In this document: positions 10,955 to 22,823 of the stretch, piece by piece
Position numbering within the stretch: position 1 is the stretch's first letter
Layout of the letters: each line of letters opens with the position of its first letter
Program-made: the position numbers and the translations under genes
The notes under the pieces: model-generated
The model's input: only the letters and a program-made list of their open reading frames with translations
What the model was told of the DNA's origin: nothing
The model's database searches: none
Assembly: GCA_948144175.1 (NCBI GenBank)
Contig: CANXME010000222.1
Coordinates: 62,001-126,000 of the forward strand
Direction: 5' to 3'
From: Closterium sp. NIES-65
Taxonomy: Eukaryota > Streptophyta > Zygnematophyceae > Desmidiales > Closteriaceae
Length of the DNA: 64,000 bases

Positions 10955-11727
10955 AGGCCTGTCGCTTGCAGGGTGTTTGCCCTGTTGGACCTTGAATTCC
11001 AGGGCTGGGTTGCCCTTGAAATTTGAAATTGATGGGTTGAGAAAATTGTGGCCCTGATTCATTACAAGGCTGATTTCGGGCTTAGGTCTGGAGTGTGAAG
11101 GGTAGATTTTAGGCGAGCCCTGGAACAAAGTCTTTCTAACTTCCCCTCCCACTCCTCCCCCCCCCTCCCCCCCCCAAACTCCTCCATTCCCCCTCCCCCC
11201 GTTTCTATTTTGATTGCATTGAAGCCAGTCAAATTTGGAGTTGCGTGGCTGGACCACAGATTCAACTCAACCAACAACTGGTACTTGTACCAATTACAAC
11301 CTCGCTCCCATCCCATGACACAAAGAGACAGTAGCATGAACCAACATGCAGCAGCAAAACACATCTCAGATCCCCGTCATGTTGTGCACCCTCAGGCCTG
11401 AATGGGCATAGCAAGCAGCAAAACACATCTCAGATCTTTGCTAAGAGTTGGAAGAGGAGGAAGTCTGTTACGCGTGCGTAGTGAATGACGCTAACTAGTT
11501 TTTCTATTGCTAACTAGCTAATTTGATACTAGCGGAGTGCACCTGTCAGCTTTGTGGTAGAACTGAGGCTGCAGAATTTTCCGCGGCAAACCTGATTTAC
11601 AGGGAGGAATAAATTTCAGCCCTGAAGCCTAAAGGGCCGAGATTCGCCCCGACTCTGCTAAATACAGGGTAGTACATGCCAGGCCCCCTGATTTGTCCGG
11701 GGGGGCCAAAACGAAACGACAACCCTC
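10955..11727. mobile_element. hAT-like non-autonomous DNA transposon (773 bp) inside copia B
   Basis: The copia sequence is interrupted exactly between two copies of TCACTGACC (10946-10954 and 11728-11736); the corresponding DNA in E and D is continuous there. The insert's ends are imperfect inverted repeats: AGGCCTGTCGCTT on the left against AGGGTTGTCGTTT read in from the right, 11 of 15 bases alike. An 8- to 9-bp target duplication with such ends fits the hAT superfamily; a 9-bp duplication would also allow a MULE. No transposase is encoded. It has a C-rich tract (about 11139-11200) and a short internal duplication AAAACACATCTCAGATC. Confidence 0.8.
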
Positions 11728-12049
11728 TCACTGACCCTTCCTTTGAGTCCACTGCTGCGTCTACCTTAGTTGCTGAGCTTGTCGACTTTGCTGCTCGTTG
11801 TCGTCTCGACTACGCCGCTAGTCTCGTTGCTGAGTCTGCGTCTGTCTGTCCTCCGTCCGTCGGGGGTGAGTGTGCTCTTAGCACGGACGTCCTTGAGGAC
11901 AGGCAGGAGGAGTTCCAGTGTTTTGCTGCTGCTTTGCCTCATCTCGTGTCCACGCTGATTGCCCCTGAGGGAGACCCGGATGCACCAGACATCCCGACTC
12001 CTTGATCGTACGCTAAGGCGATCGAGGGTCCCTACTCCTCACAGTTCAG

Positions 12050-12790
12050 TAAGCCATGGACGCAGAGATGGCTTCGTGGAAGTCCACAGGCACCTACGTC
12101 GACGAGGTTCCCCCACCTAGGGCGAACATCGTAAGTGGCATGTGGATTTTCAGGGTGAAGCGGCCGCCGGGTTCTCCGCCTGTCTTCAAGGCGCGTTACG
12201 TGGCTCAAGGCTTCAGTCAGCGGCAGAGAGTTGACTACTTTCAGACCTTCTCTCCCACCCCGAAGATGACCACTCTTCGGGGGCTGCTGCACATAGCCGC
12301 TCAGCGCGACTACGAGCTTCACTCTCTTGACTTTAGCACAGCGTTCCTGCAGGGCAGCCTGCACGAGGAGATCTGGCTGCGCCGCCAACCTGGCTTTACT
12401 GGGTCGTTTCCTCCTGGTACCCAGTGGAGCCTCCGGCGGCCAGTCTACGGTCTCCGCCAGGCGCCCCGTGAGTGGCACGACACATTGAGGACTACACTTG
12501 CGGCTCTTGGGTTTGCTCCCTCTACTGCCGACCCGTCACTGTTTCTGCGCACCGACACCTCTTTGCCGTCGTTCTACATCCTCGTGTACGTCGACGACTT
12601 GGTCTTTGCCACTGCTGACACTGCTGGACTCACCCACGTGAAGTCCGAGCTGCAGAAGAGACAGACGTGCACAGACCTGGGTGAACTGCGCAGCTACCTT
12701 GGCTTGCAGATCAACTGGGACAGAGCATAGCGCACCATTACCCTGACTCAGTCACACATGGTGCAGCAGGTCCTTCAGCGCTTCGACTTC
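12050..12790 (+). pseudogene. Copia B reverse transcriptase region
   Basis: Characteristic copia RT blocks are visible: VKRPPGSPPVFKARYVAQGF, SLDFSTAFLQG, VYGLRQAPREW and YVDDLVFA, the last being the catalytic YVDD. Fossil retroelement part. Confidence 0.92.
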
Positions 12791-12949
12791 ACGTACTCCT
12801 CGCCTCAGGCCACTCCTCTGTCTACTCGCCACTCGCTCTCAGCTCTGCCTTCGGATGAGTCCGTAGAGCCGAGTGGCCCGTACCCAGAGCTTGTTGGCTG
12901 CCTCATGTACCTGATGACCTGCACATGACCTGACCTTGCATACCCTCTT

Positions 12950-13570
12950 AGCATCTTGGCACGCTATGTTGCTCCTGGGAGACACCGATCAGAGCACATG
13001 GCTGCAGTGAAGAGGGTGTTGCGCTACTTGTGCAGTACGTCGGGCATGGGGCTAGTGCTTGGAGGGCGACGTTCAGTGGTCCTTACAGGTCACGCAGACG
13101 CTTCTTGGGCTGACGACCAGGCTACGCAGCGGTCGTCAAAGGGTTACACCTTCAGCCTTGGTTCCGGCTCTGTTTCGTGGCGGTCTACCCGCTCGTCTTC
13201 TGTTCTCGGCTCCAGCTGTGAGGCTGAGATCTACGCGGGGGCCATGGCTGCACAGGAGCTACGCTGGCTCACCTACCTGCTGACTGACCTAGGAGAGTCG
13301 CCTTGTTCTCCTCCTGTTCTGTACGTAGACAACAAGGCCATGCTGGCCTTGTGTCGGGAGCACAGACTGGAGCACAGAACGAAGCACATTGCTCTTCGCT
13401 ACTTCCTTGCTCGTGAGCTACAACAGCGTGGTCAGGTGCGCCTTGCTTACGTGGCCTCTGAGGCCAACACTGCTGATATCTTTACCAAGGCACTTCCGCC
13501 TTGTGATCATCAGCGCTTCTGTACGATGCTAGGTCTTGTGCCTACTTGGCCTCACTTGCTCACTTCTTGA
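12950..13570 (+). pseudogene. Copia B RNase H region
   Basis: Copia RNase H blocks are visible: VLTGHADASWA, SSCEAEIYA, LYVDNKAMLAL and RTKHIALRYF, then the typical NTADIFTKAL near the end. Confidence 0.9.
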
Positions 13571-13767
13571 CCTTGCTTGTACTGTGATCTTTCTATACCT
13601 GCACTTGCTTGTTTACCTTTATATACGATCTTGCATGTGAACTGGCCTTGTGGCCTTGAACTTGTGCTCGGAATGTGTGGTGACGTTGTGATCCACCCTG
13701 AGCTTGCTTTGCTTTTCTTGACTGGTCTTGTGACCTCTTGTTCTCCCCCACTTTGCCTATGGGGGTG

Positions 13768-13878
13768 TGTCAAACTCATATGCTATAGTCTGTGTAGGTT
13801 GTAGTGGGGTAGACAATATAGGGTACAACACTTTTAGGTTTTCCTATTTGTACCCACCTGCTTCCTCGTTCTTTCACA
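13768..13878 (+). repeat. 3' LTR of copia B (111 bp)
   Basis: Starts TGTCAAACTCATATGC and ends CTTTCACA. It is 15 bp shorter than the 5' copy because of one internal indel. Confidence 0.88.
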
Positions 13879-14082
13879 GTCCGGGCCCTTGATTCGGTAG
13901 CCACTGAGCTAGCAGCTCCTGTGTGTATGCAGCTTCAGCAGTCACCTCCCATGTTCTCGCCCCCACAGTCTCTCCTCCTCCTCACTTGCCCTTTGTGATA
14001 GCCTCTAGCTTTGCTTGCAATTGTGAACCTGCTCTATGACTGCTTGTTCTGCTGATTACACCCCACTTTGGCTATGGGGGTG

Positions 14083-14258
14083 TGTCAGAATGTTATTATC
14101 TAGCCTGTAGTGGGGTGCTCTATAGCGAGTACAACCCTGTTAGGGTTTGCTATATGTATCCCAACTACTGCTTGTGAAAGTCCTCCTTTGTTCATTTCTC
14201 TCTTGCCTAGCTAGCTAAACCCTAGCCATGGCTCCTCACTGTGCTTACCATTGTAATA
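14083..14258 (+). repeat. 3' LTR of the split small LTR element
   Basis: 176 bp, preceded by the polypurine-like GCTATGGGGGTG and followed by GACAA, the target duplication that also precedes 4833. Confidence 0.88.
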
Positions 14259-14335
14259 GACAAAGCATATTAACTGCAGATTAAATAGAAACCTAAATCA
14301 CAAAGACATTATGTATCCTATACTGTAAGTCACTG

Positions 14336-15269
14336 CTCGGCTCGGCGGTGCTCTTACGAGGGGCGGGTGGGTAGAGGTCCGCAAGCGGTGGGGCAGGGCC
14401 GAGGCGCGCTGGCAGGGACAGGGCCGCGACAGGGCGGCAGAGGAGTGCCACGCCTCGGCTGTAGGGCAGTGCCGGGACGATGGCGGCGTTTGTCACGGCA
14501 GCGGCTGCGGCGGTTGCCTCAGCAGGAGCGGCAACGGCTGTCACAGCAGTAGCGGCGGCGGCGACCGGACGTAGAAGAAGCAGCAGCGGCAGCAGGCGCG
14601 ACGGCAGCTGCTGCTGGGGCGGCAGGGTCGTGAAGAGCCATGGAGGGGCCGCGAAGGGGGCCGCGACGAGCCGCGAAGGAGCCGCGGAGGGGCCGTGAAG
14701 GGGCCGCGAAGGGGCCGCTAAGGGCGGCGAAGGGGCCGAGAAGGGGCTACGAGGGGCCGTGAAGGGGTCGCGAAGGGTGGCGACGGGGCCGAGAAGGAGC
14801 CGCGAGGGGCCGCGAAGGGGCCGCGAGGGGCCGCGAAGAGCGGCGAAGGGGCGGCGAGGGGCCGCGGAGGGGCCGCGAAGGGCCGTGAGAGGGGCCGCGA
14901 AGGGCCGCGGAGGGGCCGCGAGGGAGCCGCTAAGGGGCCGCGAAGGGCCGTGAGAGGGGCCGCGAAGGGGCCTTTAAGAGGGCGCGACGGGCCGCTAAGG
15001 GCAGGGGACGCGACGGGAGGGCAGGCACACGGGGCGCGACTAGGGCAGGGGCGAAGCGCGCTCCGGGCAGGTAAAAAAAAATTCGTTTTAGTGGTGAGCC
15101 CTAGGAAACGTTCCCACTAGGGAACCTGCTCTATACCATGTGAAATAGTGAGGAATGAATCAACTAGGAAAGTGTGTGATACAAATATGAAACCCTAGAA
15201 ACTTGTACCCCTTAGTCTCTACCCCACTAGAGCCTATAGACACTATGTCATATATATCTGATAGTCACA
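14336..15269 (-). mobile_element. Copia stub G (5' LTR plus leader only)
   Basis: Right to left it has a 5' LTR (15139-15269), an extended primer binding site, a poly-A/T run with CCCGGAGCGCGC as in elements B, C and E, and a GC-rich leader array of GGGGCCGCGAA-type units. It stops near 14336 against ordinary AT-rich DNA, so the coding part is missing. Fossil. Confidence 0.75.
15139..15269 (-). repeat. 5' LTR of copia stub G (about 131 bp)
   Basis: It ends (element sense) in TATTTCACA followed by TGGTATAGAGCAGGTTCCC. The outer end is less certain because it reads TGTGAC rather than TGTCA. Confidence 0.7.
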
Positions 15270-16108
<839 letters not shown>

Positions 16109-16110
<2 letters not shown>

Positions 16111-17402
16111 CTGGGCTACCCATAGCTGCACGAGCGGCACTACACACTTACAGGGAGCAGCCGGCGGGACAGGGGAACCTTCAACTGACCCTGTCTCGCC
16201 ACATCAATGAGACGAGGGCGGCGGAGCTGCTGGCTGACACAATAGAAGACCGCCCAGGGAAGGACCGTGGGCACGCAGTACGGCTCATCAGCTTGCAAGG
16301 GATGGGCGCGGGGGACTGGCTCCATGCCGTCCCAACGAGATCTGACCTTACTTTCTCCCCTGGTCAGTTCTCGTTGGCACTTGGCTTTTGCCTCGGAATG
16401 GCTCTTCCAGTCACAGTCACCTGCCTGTGCAAGCGCGCCAACACTGCAATCACGGACACGAGCCTGGCAAACCACCTCTTGCGGTGTGGGTACGGGGGAG
16501 ATGTCGTCCGCACACACGACGCTCTAGTATTTACTCTGCTCCGGATGGCGAAGGAGGCCGACTTCACGGTTTTCCACGAAACCACGGCCTTTTCTCCACC
16601 GGTGCTGAGGAAGAGAGGAGAACTTGCTATTCGGGACAAGGAGTCAAATGAGACTTGGGTCACAGACGTGACAGTGACCGACCCAGTGCTGCAGTGCCGT
16701 GACAAGCGCGCCCGGAAGCCACCTGGATGGGCGGCAAAAGAGGCTTCAGAGAGGAAACACATGATCTATGAGGGGCGGCCTGACTACGTGGGTTTCTTCG
16801 GGTTGGCAGTGGAAACATACGGTGCCCTAGCTACGGATACACAACAGTTCATCCGCTTGTTAGCAACCTCGACGGCGAAGACAAGGTTCCGCCAGGGGAG
16901 GCTCACCACCACCACTGCTCGACTCATCGCTCACTACAGGCAGCGCTTCAGCGTCATGCTCCAGCGCTCACAGGCCTCGTCATTCCTGAACAAGTCGAAC
17001 ATAGGGGACGTGGCAGCCTTCTCACAGGCGGCCAGGGACCCCTGGGAACCTAGCCTAGGGGATCTCTGGCAAGTCCTGGAGGATGAGCTGGAGGTTGTGA
17101 TGGCTCAGCAGGTAGGAGAAGGTGTAGGCCAGTGATGTAGCCATGGCTCGGTTGCTGCATGATTGGCCTGAATGGCCTGCCTTCCTGTACTGCTGGCCGT
17201 GCCTGGCCTTGCCTTACAGTGCCCTGTCTTGCTGGTTTTGCCTTGTCTGCTTGCCCTCCCTCACCTGACCGGTTTGTTTGTGTGCAGATGTCCTGCTTGC
17301 TTCACGTTCCTGCCTTGCATGATTGGTAGCTCCAATGCCTAGGCTTGTATCGCTCTATTCCTACCATGCCTGTACCCCTATGAACCTATCAATGAAGGAT
17401 TT

Positions 17403-17404
<2 letters not shown>
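16109..17404 (+). mobile_element. LINE-1 copy: 5'-truncated RLE-type LINE between two GA tracts
   Basis: It starts inside the ORF directly after a GA tract and ends with a 3' UTR (CTATCAATGAAGGATTTCTT) directly before the next GA tract. 5' truncation with an intact 3' end is the normal product of target-primed reverse transcription. The coding part matches the C-terminus of the fuller copy at 17488-22736. Confidence 0.85.
16110..17135 (+). pseudogene. LINE ORF C-terminal fragment: CCHC knuckle and restriction-like endonuclease
   Basis: The frame is open from the GA junction (EAGLPIAARAALHTYREQ) to the stop at 17133-17135. Visible parts are the GDWLHAVP block, a C-x-C-...-H-x3-C knuckle (CLCKRANTAITD...NHLLRC), and a nuclease-like block, GELAIRDKE then WVTDVTVTDP. 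These correspond one to one to the C-terminus of the other two LINE copies. The module is the likely target-cutting nuclease of early-branching (R2-like) LINEs; family assignment is inference from motif order. There is no RT in this truncated copy, and there are no stops inside the fragment. Confidence 0.8.

Positions 17405-17487
<83 letters not shown>
17405..17487. repeat. (GA)n tract between two LINE copies
   Basis: A pure GA repeat of about 83 bp. It forms the 3' junction of the LINE at 16109-17404 and the 5' junction of the LINE that starts GGAATAGCC at 17488. Confidence 0.95.
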
Positions 17488-17491
<4 letters not shown>

Positions 17492-17745
17492 TAGCCTTTG
17501 TCCTCTGCCCCTAGCCTCTGTCCTTGCCTTTCAGCCATATTTAAGGCCTTCCTAAGGCCGTTCTCTTCTTCATTAGTTTGGCGGCTGGAATTTTCGCTCG
17601 TGAGAGAGAGCGAGAGAGAGAGAGAGGAATAGCCTCTGTCCTCTGCCCCTAGCCTCTGTCCTTGCCTTTCAGCCATATTTAAGGCCTTCCTAAGGCCGTT
17701 CTCTTCTTCATTAGTTTGGCGGCTGGAATTTTCGCTCGCGAGAGG
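17488..17745 (+). repeat. Two 138-bp direct repeats at the 5' end of LINE-2
   Basis: Units start GGAATAGCCT at 17488 and 17626 and end in TTTTCGCTCGYGAGAG. The first is followed by a short imperfect GA run, so each unit is itself preceded by GA. They may be 5' UTR monomers with promoter function, or a tiny extra insertion into the same GA tract. Confidence 0.85.
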
Positions 17746-17861
17746 TGTGGCAAGCGCAAACACAATCGAGTAACAATAAGCAACGACACGCATACACGCA
17801 ATGGCTGGTCCTACTCGGAACTAGGTACAAATGGCATCAATTGGGCAGCAGGAGCCCGCAT

Positions 17862-19325
17862 CTACATGCGGTGAGCTCCAAGGGCGTGAAGAACGCCCGT
17901 CAGGGAGCACCACAGCTCCCGGACTACAAGCGTGCTTGCGCCGATCGCCGCGGCTCCAGACCCAGCGCGCAAATGCCGCTTCAAGCTCCGGACTGCCTCG
18001 TCCAGCTGTCCCATAGCAGCAGCGCCTCCCTCTGCGGGCGCAGCCAGCACAGGCGCCAGCAGCACGGCGAGCTGGTCCGCTGCATCCAAGCAAGTCTCGC
18101 GCGGACGGTCGCGGAACGTCTCTGGAGAGACCACAGGGAGCGAAGAATGGGCAAGGACCTGTATCAGCAGCAAAGCGTGGAGACTCTCGGCAAGACGGTG
18201 GAGCTGACCGAGAGTCGACTGAGGAACACGAGTGTGCGGAGACTGAAGCGCCTCCACCAGGAACTGGAGCGGCTCATCAGCTGCATATTGAGCCGACCCC
18301 GCGACACCACCCGCGGCCACGAACTCCACCCCTGCAACAGGCGGAAGCGGCGGTAGCCGCAGACGGGAACCAGGAACGGGCGCCGAGGCGGGAGGAGACG
18401 GAGCAGACGGGGCGAGGACGGAAGGAAGGACGGCAGCTACAGGCGGAGGGGCTACAGGAGGCTCAATGGGACGGGGAGCCTCAAGTGCTGGCGCGGCCCG
18501 CAGGGAACTGCTTTGACTCTGCGCCGCCCGCTCCTTGCGCACAGCCCGCGACACCTCCCGCTGGAGATCCGCCATCGTCACAGGCGGACGATACCTCCCG
18601 CCACCACCTCGACCGTAGGGGCCCCTCCAGCCCCCATTGCCACCAGGGGGGGCAGGCCACTGTGCCTGCTGCTGGTAGCGCTGGGGAGAATTGCGCCGGC
18701 GCCGCGACGTCTAGCGCTCCTGTTGGGGCGCAGGAGAATGGGGGCGGGACTGGCGGCGGTCCGGCGACGGGGGGCGAGATGACTGCACCCCAGGGGCCGC
18801 CGGCGGCTGAGCGGGAGCTGCCGGGTTGGCGCCAGGAGGAGCATCCATTGGAGCAGGGTCCTCAGTGGTGGCGGACGCCGCCTTTGGGGAAGAAGCAGAC
18901 ACAGGCACAGGCACGCCGGGGACCGAAGCAGACGGCACAACGAGTGCGCGAACAACGGGACCGGAGCGAGCAGCTGCTTCCCCAGCAGGCGCGGACACCA
19001 CTGGTGGAACCGCAGAAGCCAGGTGCGCTGGAGCAGGAGCAGCAGACGGGACAGGCGGAGCCTCAGCAGGAGCAGACGGGCCAGCCGCCCCCCCCCCCTG
19101 GGGAGCCACGGGTGCGGGGGGATGAATCTTTTCAGCGTCTGCTAACGAGGGCTTCGGAGTCGGCGGTAGAGGAGGTTTCAAGGCAGTGGTCGCCCTTTCG
19201 GGCTCCGACTGAGGCCTGGCGACGACAGCCGACCAGGCGGCAGCGAGCTCTGGCGACGGCTCGTTAGCACCAGGAATCACCATCTCAAGCGCGGGGAAGT
19301 CGAGGGACGGAACGGCAAACGGCAA
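17862..19325 (-). other. Antisense open frame under the LINE-2 5' region, unknown
   Basis: The minus strand holds one frame of about 488 codons with one interruption. Its first part is Pro/Ala-rich (KPPLPPTPKPSLADAEKIHP), then comes a Gly/Arg-rich stretch (GGWRGPYGRGGGGRYRPP), then a helical-looking part (MADLQREVSRAVRKERAAQ, later LDAADQLAVLLAPVLA). The plus strand here is also partly open, so GC content alone may explain it. The amphipathic C-terminal part is more protein-like than its plus-strand shadow. I do not recognise it. Confidence 0.35.
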
Positions 19326-19372
19326 GCGGGGTTGGCGGAGGCCCGGAGAATGGTTACCAGGCAGCGGCTAGA

Positions 19373-22300
19373 GTGGCTTTAACCAATTTGACTACAGCGA
19401 ATGATGAAGACGAGCGGCAGGATCCCTCTTATATAGAAGAGACAGCACCAGCTAGCGAGGGCGAAGAGACAGAGGAAGAGGAAGGCAGGGCGAGAAGGAA
19501 CACTGGCGGATTGACTGTAGTGGGGGAGCAAGCACGCTTGGACACGCCCCAGGAGACACGCCCACCGCTCGATGCAGAACGGACGGAGGAGATTCCAACC
19601 TCCGCTCCCAGGGCACGAGGGAATCGCCCAAGAGGAAATCGGCCAGCAGACATTGGGACTGCAACACGCCCAGCCGCTTCGGTCCCCCGCTATTTTTCGC
19701 CAGACGACCTCGCGAAGCGGGCGGACCTGTTCGCTGCAATCAGTACTTGGGATATCACGGCCCTGTGCGACAGTTGCCAGCCTTCACTGTCGCGGCGCTT
19801 ACCGCCGAATTTGTGTCAGCTGTTCTCACTGGCGATGCTGACGCCGTTACTACACCTCTCACGAAACCCCGAGTCAGAGGCAGGATGGCGCCTGCTGCTA
19901 TTTCTCCCGCGTCTAACCCTTCGCCAAACCTCGCCTCGCCGTCCGGATTGGACCAAAATCAAAGCTCGTCTCCGAGCCTTCCAGCGTGGCGAATGGGAGC
20001 AATTGTACCAGGACGCGGTCGACGCGGTCAACATGCCACCTCTGCCCCGCCACTGTCCCGACGCGACAGGTGTGATCAGCCGGGCTGAGTGTCTAGCGAA
20101 ACGTGGCAGCCTTCGAAGGGCCGTACTCGCCCTTGAGTCAACCCCTGTCTGCACTCCCAGCCCCGAAATTTTGGAGGAGCTGCGTCAGAAACACCCTCCA
20201 GCAGCGAGCGAAGGGGTGACCTGGCCAACCACGAGTGAGTCAACACTTTCAATCGCCCACGCGGAATTCGCCAAGATGTTGGGCAGATGCGAAAATGGAG
20301 TTGGAGCGGGGCCTTCTGGGATGACATTTGAGCATTTGCGCGACGCGTCAATCACAAACGCGTCGGTCTGAACCCATCTGCACGCCTTGGTTAACACCAT
20401 CCTGGGTGGAAATCTGCCAGGCCCGGTGGCGACCCTCTTAACCGCATCGCGGCTTATTGCTCTGGCCAAGCCGGGAGGAGGCGCTCGGCCAATCGCGATC
20501 GGCGAGTGTTTGACCAGGCTGGCAGCCAAGGCTGCCCTGATGGTGATGGGCGAAGCTGCCCGCGATTTCTTCCTCCCCCTTCAGTATGGGGTGGCAGTGC
20601 CAGGTGGCGCCGAAACCGTAATCCACGCGGCCAGAGCTTTCCTGGATTCCCACCCTAACAGCCTGGTATTGCAAGCGGACATCAAAAACGCTTTCAACAG
20701 TATTTCGCGACAGGCCATCGCCACTGCGTTACACGCCCCCGAACTCTCGCCACTGCTGCCGCTCGTCAAACTAACCTACGGTAACCCGTCGCAGCTGTTC
20801 CTGGATTCCAACTACAACTCCGAACCACTGCACAGCGAACGCGGGGTTTGCCAGGGGGACCCACTTGGGCCGCTACTGTTTGCAGCGGGGATTCATGCTA
20901 CACTACGCGACACTGCAGATGCTCACGCTGGGGTACTTTGCTTGGCGTATGCGGACGACGTGACTTTCATAGGGGACTTTGAAGACACTGTAGCAGCATT
21001 TACACATTTCACGAGCAAGCTGTCGTTCCTGGGACTTGAGCACAACCCACACAAGTGCGCCGCCTGGAATTCGAGCGCAGTCCAAGCAGCACACCTACCT
21101 CAAGGGGTCCCCCTAACCAAGGACGGCGTGCAATTACTTGGCAGCTTCATAGGGCCTGATAGCGGCGCGACGACTTTTCTAACAAGGCAGCTTGACGAGA
21201 TGGCGAAGCCGCTAAGACTCATCGAACAGACAGACCCACAGGTTGCGGCACTTCTCATCACTCGCTGCATTTCGAGACGGGTCGCATACCTCACACGGAC
21301 CACTCCTCTCAACCTCCTGCCCCGTGACAGATGGAGCCAGTGGGGTATGGACCTGCTCACCACGCTCCTCATTGCTTGTGACATCCGCACGCCGACCTGT
21401 AGGACGGAGCAGACGCGCATCTGGGAGCAGGCGTCGTTACCCCCATCACTAGGAGGCCTCGGTATCACTAATCCCCTCGTCGAAGGGGTTTACGGCTTCT
21501 CGGCGAGTTTTACCCAGGCAGCGTTATTCCTCAACGAACTCACGCTGGAAGAGGGGACCGCGCTCTCGTTGGCAAGGAATCATATGCTCCTCCCGCGCGA
21601 CGACAGCACTCCACTACACACATGGCTGAGGGGGTGTGAAGCCGCACTGCCAACAGACGCGCTGGAGGTTTTAGAGAAGGAGCGGCTGGAGCGTTCTGAC
21701 ATTCGGCTCCAGCACGTGCTCGGACTGAAGGTGCACGGGAGCCGGTATGCCGTACAGGTGCAGGCGACGAGGCGAATGGAGTTGAACCCGCTAGCCGGAC
21801 ACACGCAGCGGATGTACTCCTTGACTGAATATGGCACCGGCGACTGGATTACGGCCATCCCAGTGGCTCCCACAAGGCGGATTGGGCCGGTGCATTTCGC
21901 CAATGCAGTACGCTTCCGCCTCGCGCTGCCATTTTCCACCCCTAAAAACTGCGACTGCTCAGAGCACACGGCCATCACTGACCCCCGGCTCCCAAACCAC
22001 CTTCTCCGGTGCGGCACGGGCAAGCACCGCACTAACACCCACAATGAGCTGCGGGACGCATGCGTAAGCATGGCGCAGGATGCGGGCTTTATAGTACACA
22101 GGGAGTCAACGGCCTACTGCCCCATCGAGGAACAAACGGCTGATTTCACAATGTCGGACAGAAGCAGTGGAGCGGTCTACATCTGTGACGTCACGGTCAC
22201 TGACCCAATAAGCACCAGGGATCCGGAGGCTCAGAAAGGCAGAGGGTGGGCGGCACGTGAGCAGGCCGACAAGAAGATCAAGCACTATGCCAACCGCCCG

Positions 22301-22618
22301 GAGACCGTTGGCTTCTTCCCCCTCGCAGTGGACACTTACGACTGCCCGTGTGCTGAGGTTCCCGTATTCCTTAAGCTCCTGGCAGACTCGGCGGCTCGGC
22401 GGCACTTCAACGCCGACTCCAAATCTTTCTATGCCGCCAAGTTCTTGCATCAGTTCCGGCAGCGTTGGTCCGTGGCCCTTCAACGGGCCCAATCCGTGGG
22501 GCTTCTGATGAAATTGGGTGAGGCTGCAGCAGCAGAGAATCCTCCTGTGGGGGGCATCGGGCATGAACTGCACCTGGGGGACTGTTTTGCGGTGGTGGAA
22601 CCACTCCTGGAGATTTAG
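19373..22618 (+). pseudogene. LINE ORF: reverse transcriptase, CCHC knuckle, restriction-like endonuclease
   Basis: One frame runs across about 1,080 codons with a single in-frame TGA at 20369-20371; the true start is uncertain because no clear ATG stands at the left end. The N-terminal third is acidic and Pro/Arg-rich. RT motifs follow: KPGGGARPIAIGE, motif A in QADIKNAFNSIS (about 20672-20707), QGDPLGPLLF (about 20852) and the catalytic YADD (about 20948). A C-x-C-...-H-x3-C knuckle lies near 21950 and a nuclease-like block, ADFTMSD then ICDVTVTDP, near 22138-22206. This order is that of RLE-bearing LINEs such as the R2 group. The lone TGA could have arisen from CGA by CpG decay. Apart from it the ORF looks sound. 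Confidence 0.85.
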
Positions 22619-22734
22619 AGTGGGGTAGCAGGGTGGCAGCAGAGGTAGCCTAGGTGATGTTGCATCGTGTTTCATGTTGCTTGCTTTCTACCTTGCATGT
22701 GTGTACCTTCCGGCTCTATCAATACAAGGACCAT

Positions 22735-22815
<81 letters not shown>
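22735..22815. repeat. (GA)n tract at the 3' end of LINE-2
   Basis: A GA repeat of about 80 bp directly after the LINE 3' UTR, followed by AT-rich DNA. Confidence 0.95.

Positions 22816-22823
<8 letters not shown>

Larger units (their letters stand above)
5941..13878 (+). mobile_element. Copia element B, both LTRs present, nested in the small LTR element
   Basis: A 5' LTR (5941-6066) is followed by the primer binding site TGGTATAGAGCAGG, and a 3' LTR (13768-13878) is preceded by the purine tract CCTATGGGGGTG. Near-matching 5-bp flanks GTCCA (5936-5940) and GTCCG (13879-13883) fit a target duplication. Between them lie, in order, the leader, zinc-motif and protease, integrase, linker, reverse transcriptase and RNase H. 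The two LTRs differ by roughly 5 percent plus a 15-bp indel, so the insertion is not recent. The element is broken, with about five or more breaks. It was later hit by a hAT-like transposon at 10955-11727. A gag core like that of elements C and E was not found. Confidence 0.92.
4833..14258 (+). mobile_element. Small LTR element (TRIM-like) split by copia B
   Basis: Two 176-bp direct repeats (4833-5008 and 14083-14258) both begin TGTCAGAATGTTATTATC and differ at about 7 positions. They are bounded by the 5-bp target duplication GACAA (4828-4832, 14259-14263). A primer binding site and long tRNA-complement leader follow the left LTR, and a purine tract (GGCTATGGGGGTG) precedes the right LTR. 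Removing nested copia B leaves an element of about 1.5 kb with no recognisable coding domain. It is either a non-autonomous TRIM-type element or an internally deleted copia relative. LTR divergence of about 4 percent suggests moderate age, as expected for the host of a later insertion. Confidence 0.85.
17488..22736 (+). mobile_element. LINE-2 copy: near full-length RLE-type LINE between two GA tracts
   Basis: About 5.25 kb. It has a 5' region with two 138-bp direct repeats, a roughly 1.5-kb 5' segment with unclear coding, one long ORF with RT, CCHC and nuclease-like domains (19373-22618), a 3' UTR ending CTATCAATACAAGGACCATT, then (GA)n. There are no LTRs. GA repeats at both ends, as for the neighbouring copy, indicate insertion into a microsatellite. 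Confidence 0.85.
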
